From Thiopontia sp964344135 (GTDB lineage Bacteria > Pseudomonadota > Gammaproteobacteria > GCF-002020875), in the NCBI GenBank assembly GCA_964344135.1, contig CAYFMF010000051.1:1-11048 (forward strand): a stretch of 11,048 nt of DNA, given 5' to 3'. Positions 1-6,481 of this stretch are shown one piece after another (positions within the stretch are counted from its first letter, which is position 1; the number at the start of each line of letters is the position of its first letter). Both the position numbers and the translations under genes were made by a program. The notes beneath the pieces were generated by a model. That model did not search any database and had not been told where the DNA came from. It saw only the letters and a list, made by a program, of their open reading frames with translations.

Positions 1-47
1 GCATAACGGGTGATCCCCGTTATGCAAAAGTAAAGACCTGACCCCCT
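1..47. repeat. REP-like palindrome, left part cut by window edge
   Basis: Bases 1-10 (GCATAACGGG) and 16-25 (CCCGTTATGC) pair around a TGATC loop, and 26-47 continue the right arm through AAAGTAAAGACCTGACCCCCT. The same sequence is present in full at 10920-10988, so the outer left arm lies before base 1. The AAAGACCTGACCCCC core resembles REP/BIME-type palindromes that are often linked to RAYT (IS200-like) transposases. That family link is recalled, not tested, and no RAYT gene is in the window. Confidence 0.85.
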
Positions 48-72
48 ATACCGCATGACCCCCTATACCGCA
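39..72. repeat. 17-bp perfect tandem duplication
   Basis: TGACCCCCTATACCGCA occurs at 39-55 and again at 56-72 with no mismatch. It joins the palindrome arm (ending at 47) to the 52-bp repeat (starting at 69). A single copy of the equivalent junction, in the other orientation and with GGTATAGGGGGTCA, is seen around 10915-10928. Confidence 0.9.
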
Positions 73-120
73 ACTCAAACAGACTTTCAATGGCTTAGCC
101 GTTAGCGTAGATTTGCCGTG
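69..120 (-). repeat. 52-bp inverted repeat, left copy of the cluster
   Basis: The reverse complement of 69-120 is identical over 52 bases to 10560-10611, and nearly identical (two mismatches) to 10790-10841. Identity stops abruptly on both sides: base 121 versus 10559, and base 68 versus 10612. The copy contains the near-palindrome GGCTTAGCC. It lies outside the diguanylate cyclase gene, so 69-120 and 10560-10611 together bracket the whole signalling cluster in inverted orientation. Confidence 0.9.
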
Positions 121-192
121 ATGTGCGGATTTGGGTTTATTGCAAATTACGCAACAGATGGTTACCATCTTCCGCAACCTCGTCGCAGCAAC

Positions 193-200
193 AGGAGAAG
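193..200 (+). promoter_or_regulatory. ribosome binding site of the diguanylate cyclase
   Basis: AGGAGAAG ends three bases before the ATG at 204, with the AGGAG core six bases away. This favours 204 over the upstream in-frame ATG at 123, which has no such site and directly follows the repeat ending at 120. Confidence 0.75.
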
Positions 201-203
201 ATA

Positions 204-1367
204 ATGATTGTTCGAGCCATTGACACTTTTCTGGACGGCAGACAGCATATCGTGGAGACCCTGAACTTCAGCGACCTCTCCTCGACCGTCAACCACTCCG
301 ACGACTTCAGCGGGGTACGGGCAGAGAACATCGAGATACGGCTGCGGCTGGTTGCGCTCTCCTTCGGCCTGATGGCACTGCTCTGGATCCCGGTCGACTA
401 CCATACCCTCGACAGCAGCCTCTTCATTCCCATCATGTGGATGCGCATCACCATCTCTGCCGCCATGATCCTGCTTGGCCTCTGGAGCAACAGGGCACCC
501 AGCATCACCCTCAGCCACATCCATCTTGCCCTTCTGGTCACCTTTCCACTGCTCTTCTATGTCGTATCACAGCAACTTCTGAATGGTGCCATCATCGAGA
601 GCAGCCTGACCATCGGCTACACATTTCTCCCCTATCTGATGGTGGTCATGCTGGCCATCTTCCCCCTGACCATGACCGAAGGGGCAACCTATACCGCCCT
701 CATCGCCCTTTTTACCATAGTCCCCCACCTGTTGAACGGAGAGCTGATCAGCATCGGCTCACTGGCGGACCTGTGGCTGCTCGGGCTGCTGGCAGGGATC
801 TGCATGTGGCCTGGCATTGCCCAGCTGCACATGCTGCTCACCCTCTACAGGCAAGCGACCCGGGATCCACTGACAACACTGATGAATCGACGCCTGCTGA
901 TAAAACAGCTGACCACGGAGATTACGGCATCCAGCCACGCCCGCCCACTCTCCATTCTGCTTCTCGATCTCGACCGCTTCAAGCGGATCAACGACACATA
1001 CGGACACCTGACGGGCGATCAGGTCCTGGTCGATTTCAGCAGACTGCTCAAGGAGAATCTGCGACCGTCCGACACCGCCGGCAGGTACGGGGGGGAGGAA
1101 TTCATGATGATCCTGCCGGATACAGCCCCAGAGGAGGCAATGGAGATCGCCGAGAGGATCAGGCGCAGCTGTCATGGGCGCAACATCACTCTGGACAACT
1201 CCGGCGGCAGAAAGAGGGAGAGAGAGAGGGTACCCAACTACACGGTCAGCATCGGTGTTGCCGCACTGCATGAGAACGAGCATGCGCGATCACTGATAGA
1301 GCGGGTCGATGATGGTCTCTACCAGGCCAAGAGTGGAGGGAGAGACCGGGTAGTCCTGATTGACTAA
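204..1367 (+). CDS. membrane diguanylate cyclase (six-TM sensor + GGDEF)
   Basis: 387 aa from the ATG at 204. The enzyme would condense two GTP into cyclic di-GMP at the inner membrane. Residues 1-45 are cytosolic. About six hydrophobic segments (roughly 48-65, 75-95, 105-125, 137-155, 160-178 and 187-210) form an MASE-like membrane sensor; I cannot assign the exact MASE class. The GGDEF domain covers about 215-387, with D221-PLT-x-L-x-NRR at its start, LLLDLDRFK near 252-260, the active-site GGEEF at 296-300, and YTVSIGVA near 346-353. An RxxD inhibitory site (R287-PSD290) lies five residues before GGEEF, so product inhibition is expected. A charged insert (SGGRKRERERV, 333-343) sits before the VSIG strand and is encoded by a GA-rich stretch. 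The gene is convergent with the next one, with five bases between the stops. Active by motif; the signal sensed is unknown. Confidence 0.9.
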   Translation: MIVRAIDTFLDGRQHIVETLNFSDLSSTVNHSDDFSGVRAENIEIRLRLVALSFGLMALLWIPVDYHTLDSSLFIPIMWMRITISAAMILLGLWSNRAPSITLSHIHLALLVTFPLLFYVVSQQLLNGAIIESSLTIGYTFLPYLMVVMLAIFPLTMTEGATYTALIALFTIVPHLLNGELISIGSLADLWLLGLLAGICMWPGIAQLHMLLTLYRQATRDPLTTLMNRRLLIKQLTTEITASSHARPLSILLLDLDRFKRINDTYGHLTGDQVLVDFSRLLKENLRPSDTAGRYGGEEFMMILPDTAPEEAMEIAERIRRSCHGRNITLDNSGGRKRERERVPNYTVSIGVAALHENEHARSLIERVDDGLYQAKSGGRDRVVLID

Positions 1368-1372
1368 CAGCT

Positions 1373-2062
1373 TCAGAACATTGTCAGCTCATTTTCGTCA
1401 CGCCCCTGATCCGAGATCAGCTGCTCGAACTGCCCGGCAGGAAGGGGGGGGGCAAACAGATACCCTTGCATCTCGTCACACTGGTGCTGCTGCAGAAAGA
1501 GAGCCTGTTCATCGGTCTCCACCCCCTCGGCCACCACATCCAGCCCCAGATTGTGCGCCATCCCGACCACCGCCTTGACCAGGGTTCTGTCCTCTGACGA
1601 GGTGGGGATGTCCATAATGAACTGTCGATCAATCTTGATGATATCGACCGGCAGCTTCTGCAGATAACCGAGCGTAGAGTAACCGGTACCGAAATCATCC
1701 ACCGCAACCTGGATCCCGTAGTCACGAATCTTCTGCAGCGTTGCCTGTACCCGCTCAAAATTGTCAACCGTAACCGTCTCGGTAACCTCCAGCTTGAACC
1801 AGGGGGTGGCAGCACCGCTCTGCTGCATACAGCTGATGACCAGCTCTGCCATCCCCTCATGGAGCAGGGCAAAATCATCTCCCCCCTCAACCATGAAGAT
1901 GATGGGAATATGGCGCAGCAGGGAGCCCTCCCTGATCCTCTGCGCAACCTCATAACCACCCACCGGGGGCAGACGGGTATCCAGCAGTACCAGATCCGGT
2001 TTCCGGGCATCAAAGAGAGCAATCGCCCCATCACGCAACCACCCTTTCGAGGCCTCCTGCAT
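1373..2062 (-). pseudogene. REC'-'EAL fusion remnant of a response-regulator phosphodiesterase
   Basis: The open frame of 229 codons joins two incomplete domains. Residues 3-73 are the middle of a receiver domain (PDLVLLD with the candidate phospho-Asp D28, then GGYEVAQRIRE), lacking the N-terminal acidic residues and the C-terminal Lys region. From about residue 74 the frame runs straight into the second half of an EAL domain: LEVTE (E92), VDDFGTGYST (D122, D123), KIDRQF (K143), VAEGVE (E179) and MQGYLF (Q199). The EAL signature itself, the NLS metal ligand and any GGDEF domain are absent. No good start or Shine-Dalgarno is seen upstream; the frame stays open to a TGA near 2112. It looks like the product of an internal deletion in a REC-(GGDEF)-EAL gene. 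Catalysis is unlikely because half of the barrel is missing, though a truncated regulatory product cannot be excluded. It follows the GGDEF-EAL gene by about 50 bases. Confidence 0.75.
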
Positions 2063-2116
2063 TGGGAGGCGATCACAGAGTAGAGCGTCCTGTTCTGCAA
2101 CATATTGTCACATTCC

Positions 2117-4168
2117 TTACAGCATCTTGCGCAGCATCTTTCCCATCTCTTCTGCCGTCAGCGGATGGCTGTAGAGAAACCCCTGGTACTCATCACATCC
2201 ATTGCGCCTGAGGAACTCCAGCTGCTCCTCTGTCTCCACCCCCTCCGCAATGACACGCATATTGAGATCATGCCCCATCGAGATGATGGAGTGGGTCAGT
2301 GCGGCATCCTCCTTCTCTGCGGCAACATTGCTGATGAAGAGTCGATCAATCTTGTTGGCACTGAATTCAAACTTCTTCAGATAGCTGAGGGAGCTGTAAC
2401 CAGTTCCAAAATCGTCCAGGGCGACCTGGATACCGTAATCCGCAAGTCGGGAGAGGGTCTGCCGTACCGTCTCGGAGTCCTCCATCAGCAGCGACTCGGT
2501 GATCTCGATCTCGAGCGAGGATGGGGGGATCCCGCTCTGATCGACTATATTGATGATTGTCTCGTCAAAGCCATCCGTGTGGAACTGTCTCGCCGACAGG
2601 TTGACCGCCACCCGAAGCTCACCGAACCCCTCCCGCTGCCACCTTCCCAGCTGTCGGCATGCAGTGGCGAGCACCCATTCACCCACCCTGGAGATCTCCC
2701 CCATCTCCTCCAGCAGTGGAACAAAGATCTCTGGCTGGACAGTCTCACCATCATGCTCCCAGCGCAGCAGCGCCTCTGCACCGACAATCCGGTTATCGGA
2801 TACCCTCAACTGTGGGTGGTAGAGAATCGTGAAGGCACCACGATCAAGCGCCCCCATCAGGGCACTCTCCATATCCAGCTTCTCGATCGCCTGGTAGTCC
2901 CTGCTCTGGTCATAGAACATGAAGCTTCCGCGCCCCTGCCCCTTGACCGAGTACATCGCAATATCGGCCTGCCTCAGCAGCTGCTGCTCCACCCTGTCAA
3001 GGGAAGAGGAGATATGTACCCCCCCTTTGCCGACACCAGTGGAGAGGGGCAGATCCCTGCTCTCCTCGCCATTCGGGTAGAGGGCGATGCCGATACTGGC
3101 ACCAACCATCACCTCGTGTCCGTCCAGAAACAGTGGCTTGCGAATCTCATGCTGGATCCGATTGGCTACCTCGACCAGATCCATGACCCCCGAAAAGCTG
3201 GGGATCAGTACGGTAAACTCATCCCCACCGAGACGGGAGAGCACATCCTCTGCGCGGATGCTTCTCTGCAGCCTTTTTGTTGCCTCGATCAGCAGTTGGT
3301 CCCCTGCCACATGTCCCAGTGTATCATTGATCTTCTTGAAGTGGTCCAAGTCGATAAAGAAGAGGGCCATCCTCTCGCCCGAACGGTGCGCATGGGCTAC
3401 CGCATGGCCCAACATCTCCTCGAAAAACATGCGGTTGGGAATCTGGGTCAGCGGGTCGTAGTGTGCCAGCTGATCGAGCTCCGCCACCCGCTCATCCACA
3501 ACCCCCTCCAGTTCACTCTTGATTCTGGCAAATCTTCGAATCACAAAGGCGCTCACTGCAAGAACCACGAAGAGCAGCATAATAATGGTATTCAGAAGGT
3601 TGGAGCGCCGCTCCTGCTCCAGAACGGCCGCCCGTACCGCCTTTCCACGCTGCTCCATGTGGAACGTCTTCAGCTCACCAAGGGCGTCCAGGGTGATGCG
3701 GTGAGTCTGCAGCTGACCGGGTGAGGACCAGAGCGCCCTGGCCTCATCAATCTCATCATCGACAAGAAGCTCGGCAGTGCGGTTGGTCAGGGGGGCCAGC
3801 ATCTGCGTCTTATTCGATACCCCATCCAGCATTCTGCGCTCCTCCGGTGTCGAGATCTGTCGCAGCCGGGTACGCGCAGCAAGATGTCTTGCCGCCAGGT
3901 TGTAGAATTCCATCATGATCTCATCACGCTCAAACGGGTCATCAACAAGAAAGAGGCGGTAGAGGGTCATGCTTCTGTCGTTCCCCGTATCGCTCATGAG
4001 CGTTGCCAGCGTCGCCTTCTCGTCTGCCTGGGAGATCACGCGATCCACCTCCCTGCCGAGTCTCTCCGCCTCCTCCACAATCGAGAAGAGAAGGAAGCCC
4101 AGCAGCATGACCATCACTACAACGGCAGAGAGGACGATGATGATCTCTCTTCTGACGTAACCCTTCAT
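2117..4168 (-). CDS. membrane GGDEF-EAL protein with helical periplasmic sensor
   Basis: 683 aa, with AGGAG at 4176-4180 seven bases before the ATG. TM1 is at about 8-30 and TM2 at about 191-210. The 160 residues between them are mainly charged and helical, like four-helix-bundle (MCP-type) sensors. The GGDEF domain (about 232-420) has intact GGDEF at 314-318 and an RxxD inhibitory site (R305-AED308), so synthesis is possible. The EAL domain (about 430-680) has EALLRW at 465-470, NLSARQF (N523), EIEITES (E555), DDFGTGYSS (D585, D586), KIDRLF (K606), AEGVET (E642) and YQGF (Q662), so c-di-GMP hydrolysis to pGpG is expected too. An insert of some 20-25 residues (about 371-395) lies between ALYP and the LLRQADIAMY helix, longer than usual. 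The upstream gap holds a REP-like hairpin. It could be bifunctional or biased to one activity; motifs alone do not decide. Confidence 0.92.
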   Translation of the reverse strand: MKGYVRREIIIVLSAVVVMVMLLGFLLFSIVEEAERLGREVDRVISQADEKATLATLMSDTGNDRSMTLYRLFLVDDPFERDEIMMEFYNLAARHLAARTRLRQISTPEERRMLDGVSNKTQMLAPLTNRTAELLVDDEIDEARALWSSPGQLQTHRITLDALGELKTFHMEQRGKAVRAAVLEQERRSNLLNTIIMLLFVVLAVSAFVIRRFARIKSELEGVVDERVAELDQLAHYDPLTQIPNRMFFEEMLGHAVAHAHRSGERMALFFIDLDHFKKINDTLGHVAGDQLLIEATKRLQRSIRAEDVLSRLGGDEFTVLIPSFSGVMDLVEVANRIQHEIRKPLFLDGHEVMVGASIGIALYPNGEESRDLPLSTGVGKGGVHISSSLDRVEQQLLRQADIAMYSVKGQGRGSFMFYDQSRDYQAIEKLDMESALMGALDRGAFTILYHPQLRVSDNRIVGAEALLRWEHDGETVQPEIFVPLLEEMGEISRVGEWVLATACRQLGRWQREGFGELRVAVNLSARQFHTDGFDETIINIVDQSGIPPSSLEIEITESLLMEDSETVRQTLSRLADYGIQVALDDFGTGYSSLSYLKKFEFSANKIDRLFISNVAAEKEDAALTHSIISMGHDLNMRVIAEGVETEEQLEFLRRNGCDEYQGFLYSHPLTAEEMGKMLRKML

Positions 4169-4175
4169 TCAACAG

Positions 4176-4180
4176 CTCCT
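4176..4180 (-). promoter_or_regulatory. ribosome binding site of the GGDEF-EAL gene
   Basis: AGGAG on the minus strand, seven bases before the ATG whose first base is 4168. Confidence 0.7.
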
Positions 4181-4185
4181 GCAGA

Positions 4186-4277
4186 GGGGGTCATGCAGAG
4201 GTGGCCAACTCTTTCATTTTGCATTGATATTGATAACATGGTGATGCCATCAATGCAAAATGAAAGACCTGACCCCC
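4186..4277. repeat. REP-like imperfect hairpin element
   Basis: CTTTCATTTTGCATTGAT (4211-4228) is an exact inverted repeat of 4249-4266, with a 20-base loop. GGGGGTCA (4186-4193) and TGACCCCC (4270-4277) form the outer complementary ends. The right side, GCAAAATGAAAGACCTGACCCCC, shares the AAAGACCTGACCCCC core with the elements at 1-47 and 10920-10988, so this is a diverged member of the same family. It lies in the 133-base gap between two codirectional genes. No T-tract follows on either strand, so a classical terminator role is not supported; it could affect mRNA stability. Confidence 0.8.
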
Positions 4278-4301
4278 CTCTTTTCCCCGTTTTCCTGGCC
4301 A

Positions 4302-5756
4302 TCACTGCTGACGGATGAACCTGTTCAGAACTCCCAGCAGCATCTCCTCCCTGATCGGCTTCTCCAGAAAGCCGTTGGCGCCCGCTTCAAGGAACCGAAA
4401 GCGGTTCTCCTCATCACTGTTTCCGGTCAATGCAATAACGGGAACAGTCAGGCCGGCGGCACGCAGCGTCTCCGTTGCCTCCACTCCATCCATCACCGGC
4501 ATCTCAAGATCCATGAAAACCAGCGCATACTCCCCTGACAGTGCCTTTGCAACCCCCTCTCTGCCATCAGCGGCAAAATCGCTCTCTACGCCGGCCGACC
4601 CGACCAGATCACCAATCAGCATCTGCATGACGTGGGAGTCCTCAACCACCAGCACACGGGGCTGCCCTGTGGGGAGAGGTGCTGCCTTCTCCCCGGCAGG
4701 ATCACTGTACTGCTGTGCAATCTGGTGAAAACGCTCTGCCTCTGCCAGAAAGAGGTCCACAATATCGGGGTCAAACTGGGTACCCCGCTTCTCGCTGATA
4801 ATCTGCAGCGACTCCTCCTGACTGAACGGGGGTTTGTAGACCCGCCGACTGATCAGCGCATCGTAGACATCGGCAATCGCCATCATACGCGCAGAGAGCG
4901 GGATCTCCTCCCCCGACAGCCCCTGCGGATACCCCTCTCCATTCCACCACTCATGGTGGAAGTGGGCAATCTCCCGCGCGTAACCAAGGAACGGGAGGGG
5001 CTCGTCGAGGACCTTCTCGGCCTCCTGTATCACCTCCATCCCGGCCACTGTATGACCCTTCATCTCCTCAAACTCGTCACTGTTGAGCTTGCCCGGCTTG
5101 CACAGGATATGGTCCGGTACCGCAACCTTGCCGATATCATGAAGTGGTGCCGCCTTGTGCAGGAGGTCGATCGTCTCGCTGCTCAATGCATCCTGGAAAC
5201 GGGGGTGGGGAGAGAGTATCTCCCCAAGCAGCCTCATGTACCCCTGGGTACGGTGGATATGGTTCCCGGTCTCCGGATCACGCTTCTCGGCCAGTGCACC
5301 CATCGCCAGCATGGTCGCATCCTGAATCTGCAATAGCTGGTGGGTACGTCTGGCAACCTGCTCCTCCAGGGAGTGGCTGTACTCCCTGAGATGGAGATGG
5401 GTACGGACCCGTGCCTGCAGGATCGGTGGACTGATCGGCTTGATGATGTAATCCACCGCTTCCAGCTCAAACCCCCGAGTCTCATCCTCCATCTCGCTCT
5501 TGGCGGTAATGAAGATTACCGGAATCTCCCTGGTGGACTCCACCTCCTTCAGCCTCCTGCAGACCTCATAGCCATCCATCTCCGGCATCATGATATCGAG
5601 CAGAATCAGATCCGGCTGCTGCTCCACGGCAACCTTCAGTGCCAGTCTGCCACTGGTTGCACCCAGAATATGGTACTGCTCTGCCAGCAGCCCGCGGATT
5701 ACATCAATATTCTCGGGCAGATCATCAACCGCCAGTATCTTTGACACCCTCTCCAT
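4302..5756 (-). CDS. response regulator phosphodiesterase, REC-HD-GYP-REC
   Basis: 484 aa. The ATG at 5756 is preceded by AGGGGA six bases away. Longer in-frame starts up to 5900 would encode an unlikely extension overlapping the hepT tail. REC1 (about 5-120) has D11/D12, phospho-Asp D54 in ILLDIMMPEMDG and a Lys in IIKP (K106). A helical linker (125-145) leads to an HD-GYP domain (about 145-345): E162-TGNH166, HDIGK at 206-210, H235, HHEWWNGEGYP at 267-277 and D296. All metal ligands appear intact, including a Glu four residues before the first His as in trinuclear HD-GYP enzymes. It should hydrolyse c-di-GMP to pGpG or GMP. A second receiver (about 366-484) has D372/D373-like acids, phospho-Asp D416 in FMDLEMPVMDG and LEKP (K466). 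A C-terminal REC on an RpfG-type protein is unusual, since the common form is REC-HD-GYP of about 350 aa. The hybrid kinase gene upstream is a candidate phosphodonor. Confidence 0.93.
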   Translation of the reverse strand: MERVSKILAVDDLPENIDVIRGLLAEQYHILGATSGRLALKVAVEQQPDLILLDIMMPEMDGYEVCRRLKEVESTREIPVIFITAKSEMEDETRGFELEAVDYIIKPISPPILQARVRTHLHLREYSHSLEEQVARRTHQLLQIQDATMLAMGALAEKRDPETGNHIHRTQGYMRLLGEILSPHPRFQDALSSETIDLLHKAAPLHDIGKVAVPDHILCKPGKLNSDEFEEMKGHTVAGMEVIQEAEKVLDEPLPFLGYAREIAHFHHEWWNGEGYPQGLSGEEIPLSARMMAIADVYDALISRRVYKPPFSQEESLQIISEKRGTQFDPDIVDLFLAEAERFHQIAQQYSDPAGEKAAPLPTGQPRVLVVEDSHVMQMLIGDLVGSAGVESDFAADGREGVAKALSGEYALVFMDLEMPVMDGVEATETLRAAGLTVPVIALTGNSDEENRFRFLEAGANGFLEKPIREEMLLGVLNRFIRQQ

Positions 5757-5762
5757 CTCTGC

Positions 5763-5768
5763 TCCCCT
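5763..5768 (-). promoter_or_regulatory. ribosome binding site of the HD-GYP regulator
   Basis: AGGGGA on the minus strand, six bases before the ATG at 5756. It supports the short start over the N-terminally extended frame. Confidence 0.65.
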
Positions 5769-5815
5769 GAAATCAGAATGGGGCCCGCTTCGCCTCGAAT
5801 GGCCGTCCACAGAGG

Positions 5816-5837
5816 CCCGTCTCCGAAAGGAGACAGG
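5816..5837. other. stem-loop in the leader of the HD-GYP gene
   Basis: GTCTCC (5819-5824), loop GAAA and GGAGAC (5829-5834) pair perfectly, and flanking CCC/GGG extend the stem past one bulged A. It lies between the hepT stop (5857) and the HD-GYP start (5756). No U-run follows on either strand, so it is not a typical Rho-independent terminator. Role unknown. Confidence 0.5.
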
Positions 5838-5908
5838 GTACAGGCCAGTAACCACCTCACAACAGCTTCGAGAATACCCGTACAAACTCATGAAAGTCAA
5901 TCAGCTGG

Positions 5909-5913
5909 TAACA
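5909..5913. repeat. target site duplication TAACA, left
   Basis: TAACA immediately precedes the terminal CCCGAATCCGCA of the element at 5914 and matches 6111-6115. A 7-base reading of the duplication (GGTAACA) is possible if the terminal bases are assigned differently. Confidence 0.75.
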
Positions 5914-6110
5914 CCCGAATCCGCACATAGAGATCGCGGCAATAGCACAACCTCTTGATTCGTATAGCGACAGTTGCTTCCTTGGGTATATCAAGAACCC
6001 TGCGAGCAGTGCTCGCGGTCCTCTAAGGATAAGTATACCGCGCGGTCGCAACTTCACTCTACGAATCAATAGGTTGCACTCTTGTCCACGATTCTGTATG
6101 CGGATCCGGG
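5914..6110. mobile_element. 197-bp MITE-like palindromic insertion in hepT
   Basis: The ends are imperfect terminal inverted repeats of about 54 bases. CCCGAATCCGCA at 5914 and the reverse complement CCCGGATCCGCA from 6110 start two arms that stay alignable through GCAACCTATTGATTCGTAG-like sequence (5914-5967 and 6057-6110). The centre has a further perfect hairpin, GCGAGCA/TGCTCGC at 6002-6016, so most of the element can fold on itself. It is flanked by TAACA direct repeats and encodes no plausible protein. Short length, TIRs, target duplication and no coding capacity fit a non-autonomous element moved in trans by a transposase elsewhere. Excising it with one TAACA restores the hepT reading frame at that site. 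I do not recognise the IS family. Confidence 0.85.
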
Positions 6111-6115
6111 TAACA
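6111..6115. repeat. target site duplication TAACA, right
   Basis: TAACA directly follows the CGGATCCGGG end of the element and equals 5909-5913. Confidence 0.75.
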
Positions 6116-6258
6116 ACAAACCCTATGCACTATTTTCCAGTTAATTGCCTGTAGTTATGTACCGCAACATTCCTGAAACCAACAGCCCTGCGCAAACTTT
6201 CACTATGCCCACTGCTGATCATCCCCTCCTGTTCGAGCCGAACAAAAACCTCTCCCAT

Positions 6259-6430
6259 GGTTTACGGTAGTGGCAGTGGGGGTAATTGGACGATCCAGCA
6301 ATATCGCCAGATCAAGGTCACTCCAGCGACCCGCTGTTCCGGCAGCCAGAGAACCAAACAGGATTGCCAACCGCACACTTCCCGCACGCTCCACTGTCTG
6401 GATAATCTGCTCCCTCAATGCTGATGACAT
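6259..6430 (-). pseudogene. mntA: mntA-like nucleotidyltransferase antitoxin, truncated
   Basis: The frame starts at the ATG at 6430 (AGGG about 8 bases before). The first 50 or so residues form the start of a minimal nucleotidyltransferase: ILFGSLAAGTAGRWSDLD with G26-S27, ten residues, then D38-x-D40, followed by LAILLDRP. In HEPN-MNT modules this protein adds AMP to HepT and neutralises it. Homology ends near residue 50-56; the frame stays open to 6203 without any recognisable domain. In the neighbouring frame the hepT C-terminal half begins at once, so a deletion of several hundred bases removed the rest of mntA and the first half of hepT. It lies 51 bases downstream of the hybrid kinase stop, on the same strand. 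Not expected to be active. Confidence 0.75.
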
Positions 6431-6481
6431 GCCGCCCTGCTTTCAACCATTGGCCCAATGTGGGGCCAGCATATACCCATC

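Larger units (their letters stand above)
5857..6258 (-). pseudogene. hepT: hepT-like HEPN toxin remnant, frameshifted and split by a MITE
   Basis: Three segments together read as the C-terminal half of a DUF86/HepT protein. Segment 1 (6258-6148) reads MGEVFVRLEQEGMI then VGFRNVAVHNYR, containing the HEPN R-x4-H motif (R29, H34). Around 6148-6150 one base is missing, and the next frame continues as AINWKIVHRVCCY (6148-6110), the usual HepT sequence after HNY. A 197-bp element (5914-6110) then interrupts the gene. After it the same frame resumes as CYQLIDFHEFVRVFSKLL and a TGA (5913-5857). Removing the element plus one 5-base duplication rejoins VHRVCC to YQLIDF exactly. In intact HEPN-MNT modules HepT is an RNase-like toxin modified by MntA. 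Here the N-terminal half is missing, there is a frameshift and an insertion, so it is surely non-functional. Family assignment is from recognised motifs, not a search. Confidence 0.8.

Noticed and set aside
123..203. Upstream in-frame start of the diguanylate cyclase
   Set aside because: No Shine-Dalgarno before 123, which abuts the repeat. AGGAG at 193-197 points to 204.
2105..3724. Long plus-strand frame (539 codons) opposite the GGDEF-EAL gene
   Set aside because: It is an antisense shadow: the minus strand encodes a complete, motif-rich GGDEF-EAL protein, and the plus-strand translation shows no domain.
5816..5837. Rho-independent terminator
   Set aside because: The stem is good, but neither strand has a U-rich tract after it.
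5757..5856. c-di-GMP (GEMM) riboswitch ahead of the HD-GYP gene
   Set aside because: Considered because of the gene context and the GAAA-loop stem, but the conserved GEMM core and second helix are not recognisable.
5757..5900. N-terminal extension of the HD-GYP regulator
   Set aside because: The 48 extra residues are unlike any receiver N-terminus and overlap the hepT tail. A good ribosome binding site sits at the internal ATG (5756).
5857..6069. 70-codon minus-strand frame as an independent small gene
   Set aside because: Only its last 18 residues are meaningful (hepT C-terminus). The rest is read through the right half of the MITE.
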